A stretch of 64,000 nt of DNA, taken from contig CACGCL010000003.1 of the NCBI GenBank assembly GCA_902571525.1, forward strand, positions 50,813 to 114,812, given 5' to 3'. The notes beneath the pieces were generated by a model. It was not told the DNA's origin. It ran no database searches and worked only from the letters and a program-made list of their open reading frames with translations. Below are positions 53,387 to 63,597 of this stretch, in pieces. The first letter of the stretch is position 1. Every line of letters starts with the position of its first letter. This stretch comes from an uncultured Pelagibacteraceae bacterium. GTDB taxonomy: Bacteria > Pseudomonadota > Alphaproteobacteria > Pelagibacterales > Pelagibacteraceae. A program made the position numbers and the translations under genes.

Positions 53387-53956
53387 ATGAATAAATTTAA
53401 GTTTTTAAATGTAATTTTGAGCTTTCTAATTCTTATTAGTCTTAATTCATGTGGAATTTATAAAAGAGCTGATGTCAAAGATGTTCCTGTAAATGTTGAT
53501 GATAGAACGAGAAAAAATATTCAGGAGGGAAGAGGTATAAGGTTTGGCAAAGGCGCAACAAGAGGTGGGGATTTTGATTTTGCTTCATCAAATCCATTAT
53601 GGAGAGCATCTATAGAAATATTTGATTTTGTGCCTTTGACTAATGCAAGTTATTCGGGTGGAATAATTATTACGGATTGGTTCTCAGCTGAAAATAAAGA
53701 TTCTGAAAGTACAAGAGATCTTAAAATAACAGTTAAATTTTTAACTAATGAAATAAGAGCAGATGCAGTAGATGTAGTACTTTTTGAAAAAATTTGCAAA
53801 AATGATAATTGTAGTACTAATAAAATTCAATCTAAATTAGGTAAAGAAATCAAGCTTGCTATTTTAAAAAAAGCAACATTGATGGAAAAAGATGGTTTCG
53901 ATAAATATTACGAAGAAAAAGGAAAAAATAAAGCCAAATCGCTTCGTAGTCCTTAA
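53387..53956 (+). CDS. DUF3576 lipoprotein
   Basis: 189-residue lipoprotein: signal peptide with lipobox (ILISLNSCG), then the DUF3576 body with NPLWRASIEIFDFVPLTNASYSGGIIITDWF. The family is found next to leuS-lptE in alphaproteobacteria. Its function is unknown, possibly outer-membrane assembly given the lptE linkage. It is separated from the divergent porin by a 187-bp AT-rich spacer in which I see no clear operator, only a loose GAGCTT/AAGCTC inverted repeat. Confidence 0.9.
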   Translation: MNKFKFLNVILSFLILISLNSCGIYKRADVKDVPVNVDDRTRKNIQEGRGIRFGKGATRGGDFDFASSNPLWRASIEIFDFVPLTNASYSGGIIITDWFSAENKDSESTRDLKITVKFLTNEIRADAVDVVLFEKICKNDNCSTNKIQSKLGKEIKLAILKKATLMEKDGFDKYYEEKGKNKAKSLRSP

Positions 53957-53986
53957 CAGATGTTTATTATTTTTTGAATAAGTTTT

Positions 53987-56530
53987 GTGGAACGATATAA
54001 TTTTAAAATAGTCGAGGAGAGGTGGCAAGAATTTTGGCATAAGAATAATTTTTTCAAAACAGATTTAGATAAAAATAAAAAAAAATTTTATTGTCTTGAA
54101 ATGTTCCCGTATCCATCTGGTAAAATTCATATGGGGCATGTTAGAAATTATACAATTGGTGATGTACTAGCTAGATACAAAAAGCTACAAAATTATAACG
54201 TTCTTCACCCTATGGGTTGGGATTCTTTTGGGATGCCTGCAGAAAATGCGGCGAAAGAGAATAACTTGGATCCTAAGATTTGGACAGAAAAGAATATATC
54301 TGTAATGAAATCTCAATTAAAAAAGTTAGGACTGTCAATAGACTGGGATAGAGAAATTTCTACGTGTTCACCAGATTACTATAAACACCAACAGCTGTTT
54401 TTTTTAGAACTTTATAATAAAGGACTAGTTTACAAGAAAGAAAACTATGTAAATTGGGATCCTATAGACCAAACTGTGTTAGCGAATGAACAAGTAATTG
54501 ATGGTAAGGGGTGGAGATCAGGTGCAATTGTTGAGAGGAAAAAATTAAGTCAGTGGTTTTTTAAGATTTCAAAATTTTCAGATGAACTTTTATTAGGCTT
54601 AGAAAAACTTGATAAATGGCCGAACAAAGTAAAAGTTATGCAAAAAAATTGGATTGGAAAATCTTTTGGATGTGAAATTGATTTTAAAATTGAAGGAAGC
54701 AAAACAATAAAAAATATCAAATGTTTCACTACTCGACCTGATACATTGTTTGGTTTTTCTTTTTTAGGGATTTCAGTAGATCATCCCATTTCGAAATTTT
54801 ATGAAAAAGATAAAGAATTTCAAAAATTCAAGCAGGATTGTTCTAAAACTGGTACTACAGAGGAGTCAATAGCCCAAGCAGAAAAAATCGGCTTTAAGAC
54901 TGATTTAATTGCTGTAAACCCTTTTGATAAAAATATGAAAGTTCCAGTTTACTTTGCAAACTTTGTATTAATGGATTACGGTTTTGGTGCAGTTTTCGGG
55001 TGCCCAGCTCACGATCAAAGAGATTTTGAATTTGCCAAAAAATACAATTTACCAATAAAAACTGTTGTAAAACCAAAGGATTTTAAAGGTAACTTCAATG
55101 TAAGTGACGAAGCTTATGTTGGAGGTGGGATAATGATTAATTCATCGTTTTTAGATGGATTAAATGCTCCAGATGAAGCAATATCAAAAGCTATTGAAAC
55201 AATTGAGGAAAAAAAATCTGGAAAGAAAAAAATTAATTTTAGATTAAAAGACTGGGGCATTTCTAGACAAAGATATTGGGGTTGTCCGATACCTATTGCC
55301 TATGACGATGAAGGAAATTACAAACCTGTGCCTAAGGATCAGCTGCCAATTAAATTACCAGAAAACATAAATCTTAAAACTAAAGGAAATCCTTTAGATC
55401 AGCAAGAAGAATGGAGAACAATTAAAATTGAAGGTAAAAACTACAAATTAGAAACAGACACTCTTGATACTTTTGTGGATTCATCTTGGTATTACCTTCG
55501 TTTTTGTTCCCCCACAAATGATAAATATGGATACGATATTGATGAAATTAAATATTGGATGCCTGTAGATCAATATATTGGCGGGGTTGAGCATGCAATA
55601 TTGCACTTGCTTTACTCAAGATTTTTTATGTTGGCTCTTAATTATCAAAATAAAGAATTTATTAGTAAGGAACCATTTAAGGGATTATTTACACAAGGGA
55701 TGGTTTGTCATGAAACTTACAAAGATGAAAACAACAATTGGTTAAAGCCTAGTGAAGTATTTTCAAATGATGGAAAAAAATTTTTTAAAATTGATAATAA
55801 AAAATCAAAAGTTATTGTTGGGTCATCAGAATCGATGTCAAAATCAAAAAAAAATGTCATTGATCCAGAAAAAATTATTGAAACCTATGGAGCCGATGCC
55901 GTGAGAATTTTTATTCTATCTGATAGTCCTCCTGAGAAGGATATACAGTGGTCAGAACAGGGTATGATTGCTTCTTATAAATTTGTTAATAAATTTTGGA
56001 CTCTTCATAATAAGATTATAGAGAAAATAAAACTAAATGAAAAGGGCTCGGATCACAAAGAACTTGATATTTTTACAAATAAATTAATTCAAAAAATTAC
56101 ATTTAATTTAGAAAAATTTAATTACAATGTAATTGTTGCTAACATTTATGAAACTTACAATTTTTTAATCAAAGAAATAGAAAAAGATTATCAATCAGAA
56201 GTACTAAAAAAAAATTATTTAAAAATCTTGACCTTAATGATGCCAGTAATGCCTCATATAATATCAGAAGCAGTTAAAAATTTAAATCATACAAAAAAAA
56301 TTGAGTGGCCTATAGCAGATGCAAAATATCTGGAAGAAAAGTTTGTAAATATTGTTATTCAAATAAATGGCAGGAAAAAATCACTACTTAAAATAGAAAA
56401 AGATTTAAAAGACAGCGAAGTTATTAACAAAATTAAAAAAGATGAAAAAATATCAAATATTTTAAGTGAGAAAAATTTATTAAAACATATTATAGTAAAA
56501 AATAGATTAGTTAACTTTATTATAAAATGA
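53987..56530 (+). CDS. leuS: Leucyl-tRNA synthetase
   Basis: Class Ia synthetase of 847 residues. HIGH motif in [15 protein letters not shown], editing domain ([18 protein letters not shown]), KMSKS motif as [12 protein letters not shown], and the C-terminal anticodon-binding region. The start is GTG at 53987 (residues after it: [13 protein letters not shown]); no in-frame ATG lies nearby upstream. It overlaps lptE by 4 nt. Confidence 0.97.
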   Translation: MERYNFKIVEERWQEFWHKNNFFKTDLDKNKKKFYCLEMFPYPSGKIHMGHVRNYTIGDVLARYKKLQNYNVLHPMGWDSFGMPAENAAKENNLDPKIWTEKNISVMKSQLKKLGLSIDWDREISTCSPDYYKHQQLFFLELYNKGLVYKKENYVNWDPIDQTVLANEQVIDGKGWRSGAIVERKKLSQWFFKISKFSDELLLGLEKLDKWPNKVKVMQKNWIGKSFGCEIDFKIEGSKTIKNIKCFTTRPDTLFGFSFLGISVDHPISKFYEKDKEFQKFKQDCSKTGTTEESIAQAEKIGFKTDLIAVNPFDKNMKVPVYFANFVLMDYGFGAVFGCPAHDQRDFEFAKKYNLPIKTVVKPKDFKGNFNVSDEAYVGGGIMINSSFLDGLNAPDEAISKAIETIEEKKSGKKKINFRLKDWGISRQRYWGCPIPIAYDDEGNYKPVPKDQLPIKLPENINLKTKGNPLDQQEEWRTIKIEGKNYKLETDTLDTFVDSSWYYLRFCSPTNDKYGYDIDEIKYWMPVDQYIGGVEHAILHLLYSRFFMLALNYQNKEFISKEPFKGLFTQGMVCHETYKDENNNWLKPSEVFSNDGKKFFKIDNKKSKVIVGSSESMSKSKKNVIDPEKIIETYGADAVRIFILSDSPPEKDIQWSEQGMIASYKFVNKFWTLHNKIIEKIKLNEKGSDHKELDIFTNKLIQKITFNLEKFNYNVIVANIYETYNFLIKEIEKDYQSEVLKKNYLKILTLMMPVMPHIISEAVKNLNHTKKIEWPIADAKYLEEKFVNIVIQINGRKKSLLKIEKDLKDSEVINKIKKDEKISNILSEKNLLKHIIVKNRLVNFIIK

Positions 56531-56982
56531 AAAAAATATTCTTAATTTTTCCATTATTATTAATGATGAGTTGCGGATATACACCAATATATTCATCAAA
56601 AGATAGTAATTACAAAGTCATAAGTTTTAAAAAAAATGTTAATAACAATCTTACAAAATATATTGAAAATAGTATAAATGTACTCTCTAATGAAAATGCT
56701 AATAAAAATTTAAACATCATTTTTGACTTTAAAGAAAGTGTTTCGGTTATTTTAAAAGATTCTAAAGGGGATCCTTCAAGAAATAGATTGACAATAACTA
56801 TAGATTTGTCACTTCTAGATGAAAATCAAAAATCAATTTCATCAAAAATTTTTGACGAAAGCTTTGAGTATAATGTTAATGATAATAAATTTAATTTAAA
56901 ACAATACGAAAAAAGCCTAAAACAAAATTTAGTAGAGGAAATTACTCAACAAATACTATTATATTTAGCTAATGTTAAATGA
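56527..56982 (+). CDS. lptE: LPS assembly lipoprotein LptE
   Basis: 151-residue outer-membrane lipoprotein that plugs the LptD barrel during lipopolysaccharide delivery. Signal and lipobox ([13 protein letters not shown]) are followed by a mixed alpha/beta domain with the typical [20 protein letters not shown] strand pair. Position between leuS and holA is the standard one. ATGA overlaps on both sides couple leuS-lptE-holA. Confidence 0.92.
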   Translation: MKKIFLIFPLLLMMSCGYTPIYSSKDSNYKVISFKKNVNNNLTKYIENSINVLSNENANKNLNIIFDFKESVSVILKDSKGDPSRNRLTITIDLSLLDENQKSISSKIFDESFEYNVNDNKFNLKQYEKSLKQNLVEEITQQILLYLANVK

Positions 56983-57989
56983 TTATAAAAACCTTTGAAA
57001 TAGATAAAAAAAATATTTCAAAATTTAAAGTCTTTCTTATTTACGGTGAAAATGAAGGTTTAAAAAAAGAGATAATCTATAAAATTAAAAAAAATCACAA
57101 CGGAAAAGAAATAAATTACGATGAGTCTCGGATCCTAAAAAATACAACTGAGTTTTATAATGAAATTAAAAATAATTCATTATTTGAAGATAAGAAAATT
57201 TTTTTACTCGAAAGATGTACAGACAAAATATCAGAAATAGTAATTGAAATATGTGAGGATATTATTGAAGATTTAATAATAATTAATTGCGGCGTTCTTG
57301 AAAAAAAATCTAAACTGAGAAAAAATTTTGAAGTTTCAAAAAATGCTGTAATAATACCAACTTTCAAAGACAATTCTCAATCTCTATTAAACATTGCAAA
57401 AGTTTTCTTCAACGAAAAAAAAACAAACATTTCCCATGAGACATTAAATTTACTGGTCGGTAGATGTAATGGTGACAGGGGATATCTTAAGCACGAACTA
57501 GAAAAAATTTCAAATTATTTGTCTGATAAAAGAATTATATCCTTAAAGGAAATCTCTATACTAACAAATTTATCTGAAAATTACAGTGCTGCAGAATTGG
57601 TTGATGCATCTTTAAGTAAAAATATGAAAAAAACATGCGAAATATTGAATGAAAACAATTACTCTTATGAGGATACATTTTTAATTTTAAGAGTATTTTT
57701 ACAAAAAACAAAAAAATTATTAAATCTGCTAGAAAATCTTAATACTGAAAAAAACGTAGAAAAAGCAATATCGGAATACAGACCTCCGATATTTTGGAAG
57801 GATAAACCTATTATTGAGAAACAACTTCAAATGTGGTCTTGTGAAGGTGTTAAAAATTTAATTTACAAAATAAATGATGTAGAAACAAAAATTAAAAAAG
57901 ATAATTCATTGAGTTTAATTTTGATGAAAAATTTTATTTATGAGATAATAGGTAACAAAACTAATAACTCTTCTTTATTGACTCAATAA
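56979..57989 (+). CDS. holA: DNA polymerase III delta subunit
   Basis: Clamp-loader subunit that opens the beta clamp. 336 residues with the delta fold: KVFLIYGENEGLKKEIIYKI, the LFEDKKIFLLERCTDKI segment, VGRCNGDRGYLKHELEKI and the helical C-terminal collar domain. Highly diverged, Lys-rich, but the lptE-holA order supports it. The last 29 bp overlap the convergent parB gene. Confidence 0.9.
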   Translation: MIIKTFEIDKKNISKFKVFLIYGENEGLKKEIIYKIKKNHNGKEINYDESRILKNTTEFYNEIKNNSLFEDKKIFLLERCTDKISEIVIEICEDIIEDLIIINCGVLEKKSKLRKNFEVSKNAVIIPTFKDNSQSLLNIAKVFFNEKKTNISHETLNLLVGRCNGDRGYLKHELEKISNYLSDKRIISLKEISILTNLSENYSAAELVDASLSKNMKKTCEILNENNYSYEDTFLILRVFLQKTKKLLNLLENLNTEKNVEKAISEYRPPIFWKDKPIIEKQLQMWSCEGVKNLIYKINDVETKIKKDNSLSLILMKNFIYEIIGNKTNNSSLLTQ

Positions 57990-58803
57990 TCCTGTTCAAT
58001 TGGCCTAATTCTTTATAATTGAAAATTATTGATCCGTTATTGTTTTTTTTGTGTTTAATCTCTACATTTATCCCAATTTTCTCCATCAAATTTTGTTCAA
58101 GTATCCTAATGTTTGGATCTTTGTTTCTTAAGAGTTGTTTGCTAGGTATTTTATATGCTCTAACAAGATTTTCCGTTTGTCTTACTGATAATTTTTTTGA
58201 AATAATTTTTTTAGAGATCAATAAACAATTTTCTAAACCAACCAAAATTTTTGCGTGCCCAGGAGAAATTTTATTATCTTTGACAAATTCAACCACTTCT
58301 GAGGGTAAGGTAAGCATCCTCAAAGAGTTTGCTATATGACTTCTACTCTTACCAATAAATTTAGCTACTTGTTCTTGATCGTAAGAGAACTCATCGATTA
58401 ATCTTTTATAGCCCTCGGCTTCCTCTATTGCATTTAAATCATGTCTTTGAACATTTTCAACTATTCCGAATTCTAATGCTTTTTTATCATCAGCCTCTAT
58501 GACTACAATTGGGACTTCGTGCAATCCTGCCTTCTGTGCAGCAAGCCATCTTCTTTCGCCTGCAATAATTTCATACTTGCTGTCTTCATTAGAATCTCTC
58601 ACTATTATTGGCTGAATAATTCCTCTAGATTTGATTGAGACAGCTAGCTCATTCAAACTAATTTGGTCAAATCTCTTTCTTGGTTGATATTTATTTCTTC
58701 TGAGATCGCTTATGTTAGCTTTTTTGCTTGAAGATACTCTGCCCTCACCTATTAAAGATGACAGACCTCTACCTAAACCTTTTTTACTTTTAAAACTGAT
58801 CAT
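57961..58803 (-). CDS. parB: Chromosome partitioning protein ParB
   Basis: 280-residue CTPase/DNA-binding protein that spreads from parS. The C-motifs of the CTP fold are seen in RNKYQPRKRFDQ, IIQPIIVRDSN and the EIIAGERRWLAAQKAG motif, with the ENVQRHDLNAIEEAEGYKRLI segment. The helix-turn-helix is QEQVAKFIGKSRSHIANSLRML. A C-terminal dimerisation domain follows. It overlaps parA by 4 nt. Its target site lies in the nearby rsmG gene (60170-60185). Confidence 0.96.
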   Translation of the reverse strand: MISFKSKKGLGRGLSSLIGEGRVSSSKKANISDLRRNKYQPRKRFDQISLNELAVSIKSRGIIQPIIVRDSNEDSKYEIIAGERRWLAAQKAGLHEVPIVVIEADDKKALEFGIVENVQRHDLNAIEEAEGYKRLIDEFSYDQEQVAKFIGKSRSHIANSLRMLTLPSEVVEFVKDNKISPGHAKILVGLENCLLISKKIISKKLSVRQTENLVRAYKIPSKQLLRNKDPNIRILEQNLMEKIGINVEIKHKKNNNGSIIFNYKELGQLNRIIESIKKSY

Positions 58804-59600
58804 GCTGCTGTCTCAAAACTTTCCTCTTGGGCCAAGAACTCCTCTGTAAAATTAATATAAGACTTGCTACCAGGGCAAGACTTGTCATAGAATATCACTG
58901 GCTTTCCATACGAAGGTGCCTCCGACAATCTTACATTCCTTGGAACAACATTTTTGTAAACTTTTTCTTTAAAATAATTTCTTGCCTCTACCTCAACTTC
59001 TCCAGATAGTTTGTTTCTCTTATCGTACATTGTTAAAAGAATGCCTCTTATTGATAAATCTGGATTTAATCCTACTTTAATTCTTTCGATTGTTTTTATT
59101 AGTTGAGTTATGCCTTCTAGGGCAAAAAATTCCGTTTGAAGGGGGACTAAAAGTGAGTGAGAAGCTACTAGGGCCATTACAGTCAACAAACTAAGAGATG
59201 GAGGACAGTCTATAAGCACATAATCATACGAACGGCTAGAAGTGTTTAAATATGCGGTTAATTTCTCCTTCAAAATATACGCTCTTTGAGCATCATTTGC
59301 AGTTTCTACCTCTAGACCAGACAAATCCACATTTGAAGTAATAATATCAAGATTAGAAAATTTTGTTTTTGAAATTGCATCATCAATTTTTTTTGTACCA
59401 CTTAGTATCTGATAAATCGAATTAGATGTTGGGTCTACATTAGACAATCCAAGACCAGTTGTAGCATTGCCTTGGGGATCAAGATCAATTACCAAAATTT
59501 TTTTATTGTTTATAGAAAGCCCGGCCGCTAAATTAATTACAGTCGTAGTTTTTCCAACTCCACCTTTTTGATTTATAATTGATATAATTTTTTCCTTCAT
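58800..59600 (-). CDS. parA: Chromosome partitioning ATPase ParA
   Basis: 266-residue deviant Walker ATPase. Walker A IINQKGGVGKTTTVINLAAG, A' VLIDCPPSLSLLTVMAL, Walker B region ILVIDLDPQGNATTGLG. It drives ParB-parS complexes over the nucleoid. ATGA overlaps link rsmG-parA-parB. Confidence 0.97.
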   Translation of the reverse strand: MKEKIISIINQKGGVGKTTTVINLAAGLSINNKKILVIDLDPQGNATTGLGLSNVDPTSNSIYQILSGTKKIDDAISKTKFSNLDIITSNVDLSGLEVETANDAQRAYILKEKLTAYLNTSSRSYDYVLIDCPPSLSLLTVMALVASHSLLVPLQTEFFALEGITQLIKTIERIKVGLNPDLSIRGILLTMYDKRNKLSGEVEVEARNYFKEKVYKNVVPRNVRLSEAPSYGKPVIFYDKSCPGSKSYINFTEEFLAQEESFETAA

Positions 59601-60232
59601 TTTTTTTTTAAATTATTAATTTTTATTATGATAGAATTTTCGTCTGTTAAACTTTTTAAAACCTTGTAGTTAAAATTCCATGATTTTTGACACTCTTTTA
59701 TAATTTTGCCTCCACTTTTTCCTAAAAAAAGTATCAAATTGTTAAAATGTATAAAATTCTTATCAATTAATTCTAAAATAATTTTTAGTGGTTTAAATGC
59801 TCTTGCAACCACAGTGTCAGCCTCAAGATCTTTTTCTTCAAAAATGTTTTTATGTCTTACTTCTGCATTCAGCTCAAAGTGTTTAACCATCCTTCTCAAG
59901 AAGTTACTTTTTTTTAGACTTTTTTCATAAAGATAAAATTTTATTTTTGAACCTTTTTTCTTAAATATTATGGCCAAAACAACCCCGGGAAGACCTGATC
60001 CTGACCCCAAATCTATACATAAATTGGAATTTTTATCAATAATATCAATAATTTGAGCTGAGTCAATTATATGTCTTTTAATCGAATCTTTCTCTGTGGA
60101 CTTGCCTATAAGGTTAATTTTTTTGTTTTCGTTGATTAATAATGTTCTAAATTCCTCCAAAGCAGGAAATGTTTCACGTGAAACGTTTAGTGTCTCTAAT
60201 TGAGAATATTTTTTAAAATTTGATTCGATCAA
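59597..60232 (-). CDS. rsmG: 16S rRNA (guanine-N7) methyltransferase RsmG
   Basis: 211-residue SAM-dependent methyltransferase (GidB) that modifies G527 of 16S r[26 protein letters not shown] precedes the SAM-binding [17 protein letters not shown] and [15 protein letters not shown]. The N-terminal peptide [10 protein letters not shown] is encoded by the parS centromere site, a feature often conserved in alphaproteobacterial gidB. It overlaps mnmG by 4 nt. Confidence 0.95.
   Translation of the reverse strand: MIESNFKKYSQLETLNVSRETFPALEEFRTLLINENKKINLIGKSTEKDSIKRHIIDSAQIIDIIDKNSNLCIDLGSGSGLPGVVLAIIFKKKGSKIKFYLYEKSLKKSNFLRRMVKHFELNAEVRHKNIFEEKDLEADTVVARAFKPLKIILELIDKNFIHFNNLILFLGKSGGKIIKECQKSWNFNYKVLKSLTDENSIIIKINNLKKK
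60170..60185. promoter_or_regulatory. parS centromere site
   Basis: TGTTTCACGTGAAACG matches the universal parS consensus TGTTTCACGTGAAACA at 15 of 16 positions. It lies in rsmG, 570 bp upstream of parA. I noticed no second copy in the window. Confidence 0.93.
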
Positions 60233-62100
60233 GCTATATGCTTAATAGACTTTCTTTTTAGATGAGACAACAGAATAAATACTGCGGCAGGAGTAATTCC
60301 ATCTATCCTTAACGCTTGACCCATTGTTTTTGGCCTAATTTTTTTGAATTTTGATTTGACCTCATTAGAAAGCCCAGAAAAACTATCGTAATTTATATCA
60401 ATTGGGATTTTAAGGCTTTCGTCCCTTTTAAAAGCTAAAATGTCAGCTTTTTGTTTCTTCAAATAACCTTTGTAATGGGCATTTATTTCAACTTGTTCCT
60501 CAATTTCCGCTGTATAATTTCCAACTTCTGGCCATATTTCTCTTATTTTACTCATTTTTACACCTTTTTGAGATAAAACTGAATTTGCTGATCTATAAAT
60601 ACCGTCTTTTGCAATATTAATCCCATATTTTTCTGCCTCTGAAGGAGAAATTCTCAGATTATCCATTTGCAAATTTAATTGACTTAATTGAATTGATTTG
60701 TCATTAAATGATTTCATCCTCTCTGATTTTACTAGGCCAAACTTAATACCAATAGGGGTTAATCTTAAATCGGCATTATCACATCTCAATGATAGTCTAT
60801 ATTCAGCGCGAGATGTAAACATTCTATATGGTTCAGCAACACCTTTGGTGACTAAATCATCTATCATTACCCCAATATAAGCTTGGGACCTATCTAGAAT
60901 TAATGGTTCCTCTCCTTTTATTGATAAAGCTGCATTTGCTCCTGCTATAAGACCCTGAGCAGCTGCCTCCTCATAACCTGTTGTGCCATTAATTTGTCCT
61001 GCTAAGTAAAAATTTTTAATCTTTTTTGTTTCTAAAGTAAGGAAAAGCTCACTAGGATCAACATAATCATACTCGATTGCATATCCTGGCCTTAATATTT
61101 TAACATTTTCTAAACCTATGATATTATTACATATTTCTTGCTGTAAATCAGCTGGAAGTGATGTTGAAATTCCGTTAGGATACACTGTGTTATCTTGAAG
61201 CCCTTCAGGTTCAAGGAAGATTTGATGTCTGGTCTTATCTTTGAATTTATAGATTTTATCCTCAATAGATGGACAGTACCTTGGTCCTATCCCTTTTATA
61301 CTTCCTGAATAAATTGCGCTTTGTTTAATATTTTTAGTAATCAATTTATGAACCTTTTCATTTGTGTAAGTAATTCCGCAACTAATTTGTTTGTTGATAT
61401 TTTTTTTGGTTAAGAAAGAGAAAAAAGATGCTTCATCATCTGGATGCTGTTCTTCTAAATTTGAGTAATTAATAGTACGTCCATCTAACCTAGGTGGAGT
61501 CCCTGTTTTTAACCTTCCAATTTTAAAATCATATTTTTCTAACTGTTCACTTAAACCAGTAGTAGGCTTTTCATTATACCTTCCCGCAGGAGTTCTTTTA
61601 TCACCAATATGTATCATTCCATTCAAAAAAGTGCCTGTTGTAAGTATTACCTTGTTAGAGTGAATTTCTTTCCCAGAAGAAGTGATTATACCGTTTAAAC
61701 TATTTTTATCAAAAATAAATTTGATTACAGAATCAGAAAAAATGCTTAAATTACAATAGTTTACAAGTTTTTCTTGCATATATTTTTTATATAGTGATCT
61801 ATCACTCTGTGTACGCGGTCCTCTAACAGCTGGTCCTCTACTTTTATTTAATAGCTTAAATTGTATGCCAGATTTGTCAGCCACATCTCCCATAACACCG
61901 TCTAAAGCATCTATTTCTCTAACTAAATGGCCTTTACCTAGACCGCCAATTGCAGGGTTACAAGACATCTCACCAATAGAAGATTTATCATTAGTAAATA
62001 GAGCTGTATTTACCCCCAATCTTGCAGACGCAGCGGCAGCCTCACAGCCTGCATGACCTCCACCAATTACTATGACGTCATACTGTTTATTCTTTTTCAT
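60229..62100 (-). CDS. mnmG: tRNA uridine-5-carboxymethylaminomethyl modification enzyme MnmG (GidA)
   Basis: FAD- and NADH-dependent partner of MnmE in modifying U34 of tRNAs. FAD motif [21 protein letters not shown], then [49 protein letters not shown] and the C-terminal helical domain ending [19 protein letters not shown]. It has 623 residues. A 95-bp AT-rich gap separates it from mnmE. Confidence 0.98.
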   Translation of the reverse strand: MKKNKQYDVIVIGGGHAGCEAAAASARLGVNTALFTNDKSSIGEMSCNPAIGGLGKGHLVREIDALDGVMGDVADKSGIQFKLLNKSRGPAVRGPRTQSDRSLYKKYMQEKLVNYCNLSIFSDSVIKFIFDKNSLNGIITSSGKEIHSNKVILTTGTFLNGMIHIGDKRTPAGRYNEKPTTGLSEQLEKYDFKIGRLKTGTPPRLDGRTINYSNLEEQHPDDEASFFSFLTKKNINKQISCGITYTNEKVHKLITKNIKQSAIYSGSIKGIGPRYCPSIEDKIYKFKDKTRHQIFLEPEGLQDNTVYPNGISTSLPADLQQEICNNIIGLENVKILRPGYAIEYDYVDPSELFLTLETKKIKNFYLAGQINGTTGYEEAAAQGLIAGANAALSIKGEEPLILDRSQAYIGVMIDDLVTKGVAEPYRMFTSRAEYRLSLRCDNADLRLTPIGIKFGLVKSERMKSFNDKSIQLSQLNLQMDNLRISPSEAEKYGINIAKDGIYRSANSVLSQKGVKMSKIREIWPEVGNYTAEIEEQVEINAHYKGYLKKQKADILAFKRDESLKIPIDINYDSFSGLSNEVKSKFKKIRPKTMGQALRIDGITPAAVFILLSHLKRKSIKHIA

Positions 62101-62195
62101 TACTTGAATTTATATTTGAAATCTTTTTTTACAAGACTATCTTAAATATTATTAATTAATTGTAAGATATGCTAATAAGATAGATAAATAGCGGT

Positions 62196-63527
62196 TTATT
62201 TGCCTATGCAGAAATCGTTAAAAATACTCGATAAAACCTCTTCTACATCAACTTTGCCTACGACCTTGCCTAAATTTCTTAAGGCAGCTCTTACGTCCTC
62301 AGTGGCTTTATCGAAATCTTCGTTTATATTTTTATTTTTGAAATCTTTTAAAGAAAGAATACAATTATTTAGATCAATTCTATGACGTTCTCTAGTAATA
62401 AAAACATCTGTGCTTGTATATAAAGATTTTTTTAAAATAAATTTAATTTCTGATACTACTTTATCAATGTTCGTTTCTTTAAGAACAGAAATAGAAAAAG
62501 GATTATATTTTTTTAATTGCTCAGGAACTTTAAAATCATATAAATCTGTTTTATTAACTAATAAAATTGAGCTTTTATCAAATAAATCATTCAAAAAACC
62601 AAAGAATTCAACATTTTTTGGCTCTATTATTACTATTCTTAAGTCTGCTTCCTCTGCTTTTTTAAACGCTAGTTTTATACCTTCTTTCTCTATTAAATCT
62701 TTTGAGGCCCTAATACCTGCGGTATCTGAAACAATAACTGGAAATCCATCAAAGTTTAAGTGAGTTTCTAAAACATCTCTAGTTGTACCGGCTATTTCGG
62801 AAACAATTGAAACATCTCTTTTAGAAAAGTAATTCATTAAACTTGATTTCCCTGAATTAGGTGGACCAACAATGGCAATTTTGAAACCAGTTCTAATCTT
62901 CTCTCCAACTTTATTGTCATCAAGGATTTTTTTTATCTCTATCTCAATATTTTCAACTTCATTTCTAATGTTTTCAGTCACATTTTCAGGAATATCTTCC
63001 TCGGGAAAATCAATTTTAGCTTCCATAGTTCCCAGTATTTTTATAATTTTTTCTCTAATATTTTCAAATTTTAAAAAACTTTTACCTCTAATAATACTTT
63101 GCGCTTGATCGATCTGAATTTGTGTTTCTGCAGCTATTAAGTCTCCTATTGCTTCAGCTTTTAATAAATTTATTTTACCATTAATAAAAGCTATCTTAGT
63201 AAACTCACCTGCCTCAGCCATTCTACATTTTTTTGTGCTCAAAAGATTATTTTGTATTTCCGCAATTACACCTCTGCTACCATGAACATGGAGTTCTGCC
63301 ATATCCTCGCCTGTGTAGCTGTTTGGGGCAGGGAACCATAAAATTATCCCCTCGTCTATAAGGTTAGAATTATTGATATTGTTTATTTTTAAGAGTTTTG
63401 CTTTTCTTGGAGATGGTAAATCTCTATTTGTAATTAATTTGATAATATTGCCTGTTTCTGGACCTGAGATTCTAAAAACAGCCACTCCAGATTGACCTGG
63501 CGCTGAGGATAGTGCAAAAATCGTCAT
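62196..63527 (-). CDS. mnmE: tRNA modification GTPase MnmE (TrmE)
   Basis: 443-residue GTPase. The N-terminal folate-binding domain has IFALSSAPGQSGVAVFRISG and YTGEDMAELHVHGS. The inserted G domain has VGPPNSGKSSLMNYFS, AGTTRDVLE, DTAGIRAS and NKTDLYD. The C-terminal end is FNDFCIGK with the catalytic Cys. The start is ATG at 63527; the GTG just before it is less likely. An inverted repeat lies directly in front of the start. Confidence 0.97.
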   Translation of the reverse strand: MTIFALSSAPGQSGVAVFRISGPETGNIIKLITNRDLPSPRKAKLLKINNINNSNLIDEGIILWFPAPNSYTGEDMAELHVHGSRGVIAEIQNNLLSTKKCRMAEAGEFTKIAFINGKINLLKAEAIGDLIAAETQIQIDQAQSIIRGKSFLKFENIREKIIKILGTMEAKIDFPEEDIPENVTENIRNEVENIEIEIKKILDDNKVGEKIRTGFKIAIVGPPNSGKSSLMNYFSKRDVSIVSEIAGTTRDVLETHLNFDGFPVIVSDTAGIRASKDLIEKEGIKLAFKKAEEADLRIVIIEPKNVEFFGFLNDLFDKSSILLVNKTDLYDFKVPEQLKKYNPFSISVLKETNIDKVVSEIKFILKKSLYTSTDVFITRERHRIDLNNCILSLKDFKNKNINEDFDKATEDVRAALRNLGKVVGKVDVEEVLSSIFNDFCIGK

Positions 63528-63529
63528 CA

Positions 63530-63557
63530 CTTTAGTATATAATGTGAATTACTAAAG
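63530..63557 (-). repeat. Inverted repeat at the mnmE start
   Basis: CTTTAGTA (63530-63537) and TACTAAAG (63550-63557) form a perfect 8-bp stem with a 12-nt A/T-rich loop. It ends 3 nt before the mnmE ATG, so in RNA it would cover the translation start region. No T-run follows, so it is not an ordinary terminator. Chance cannot be excluded in such AT-rich DNA. Confidence 0.45.
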
Positions 63558-63597
63558 AACATAAATAATTTTTAGATTTAATTTGAAAATTTCCAGC

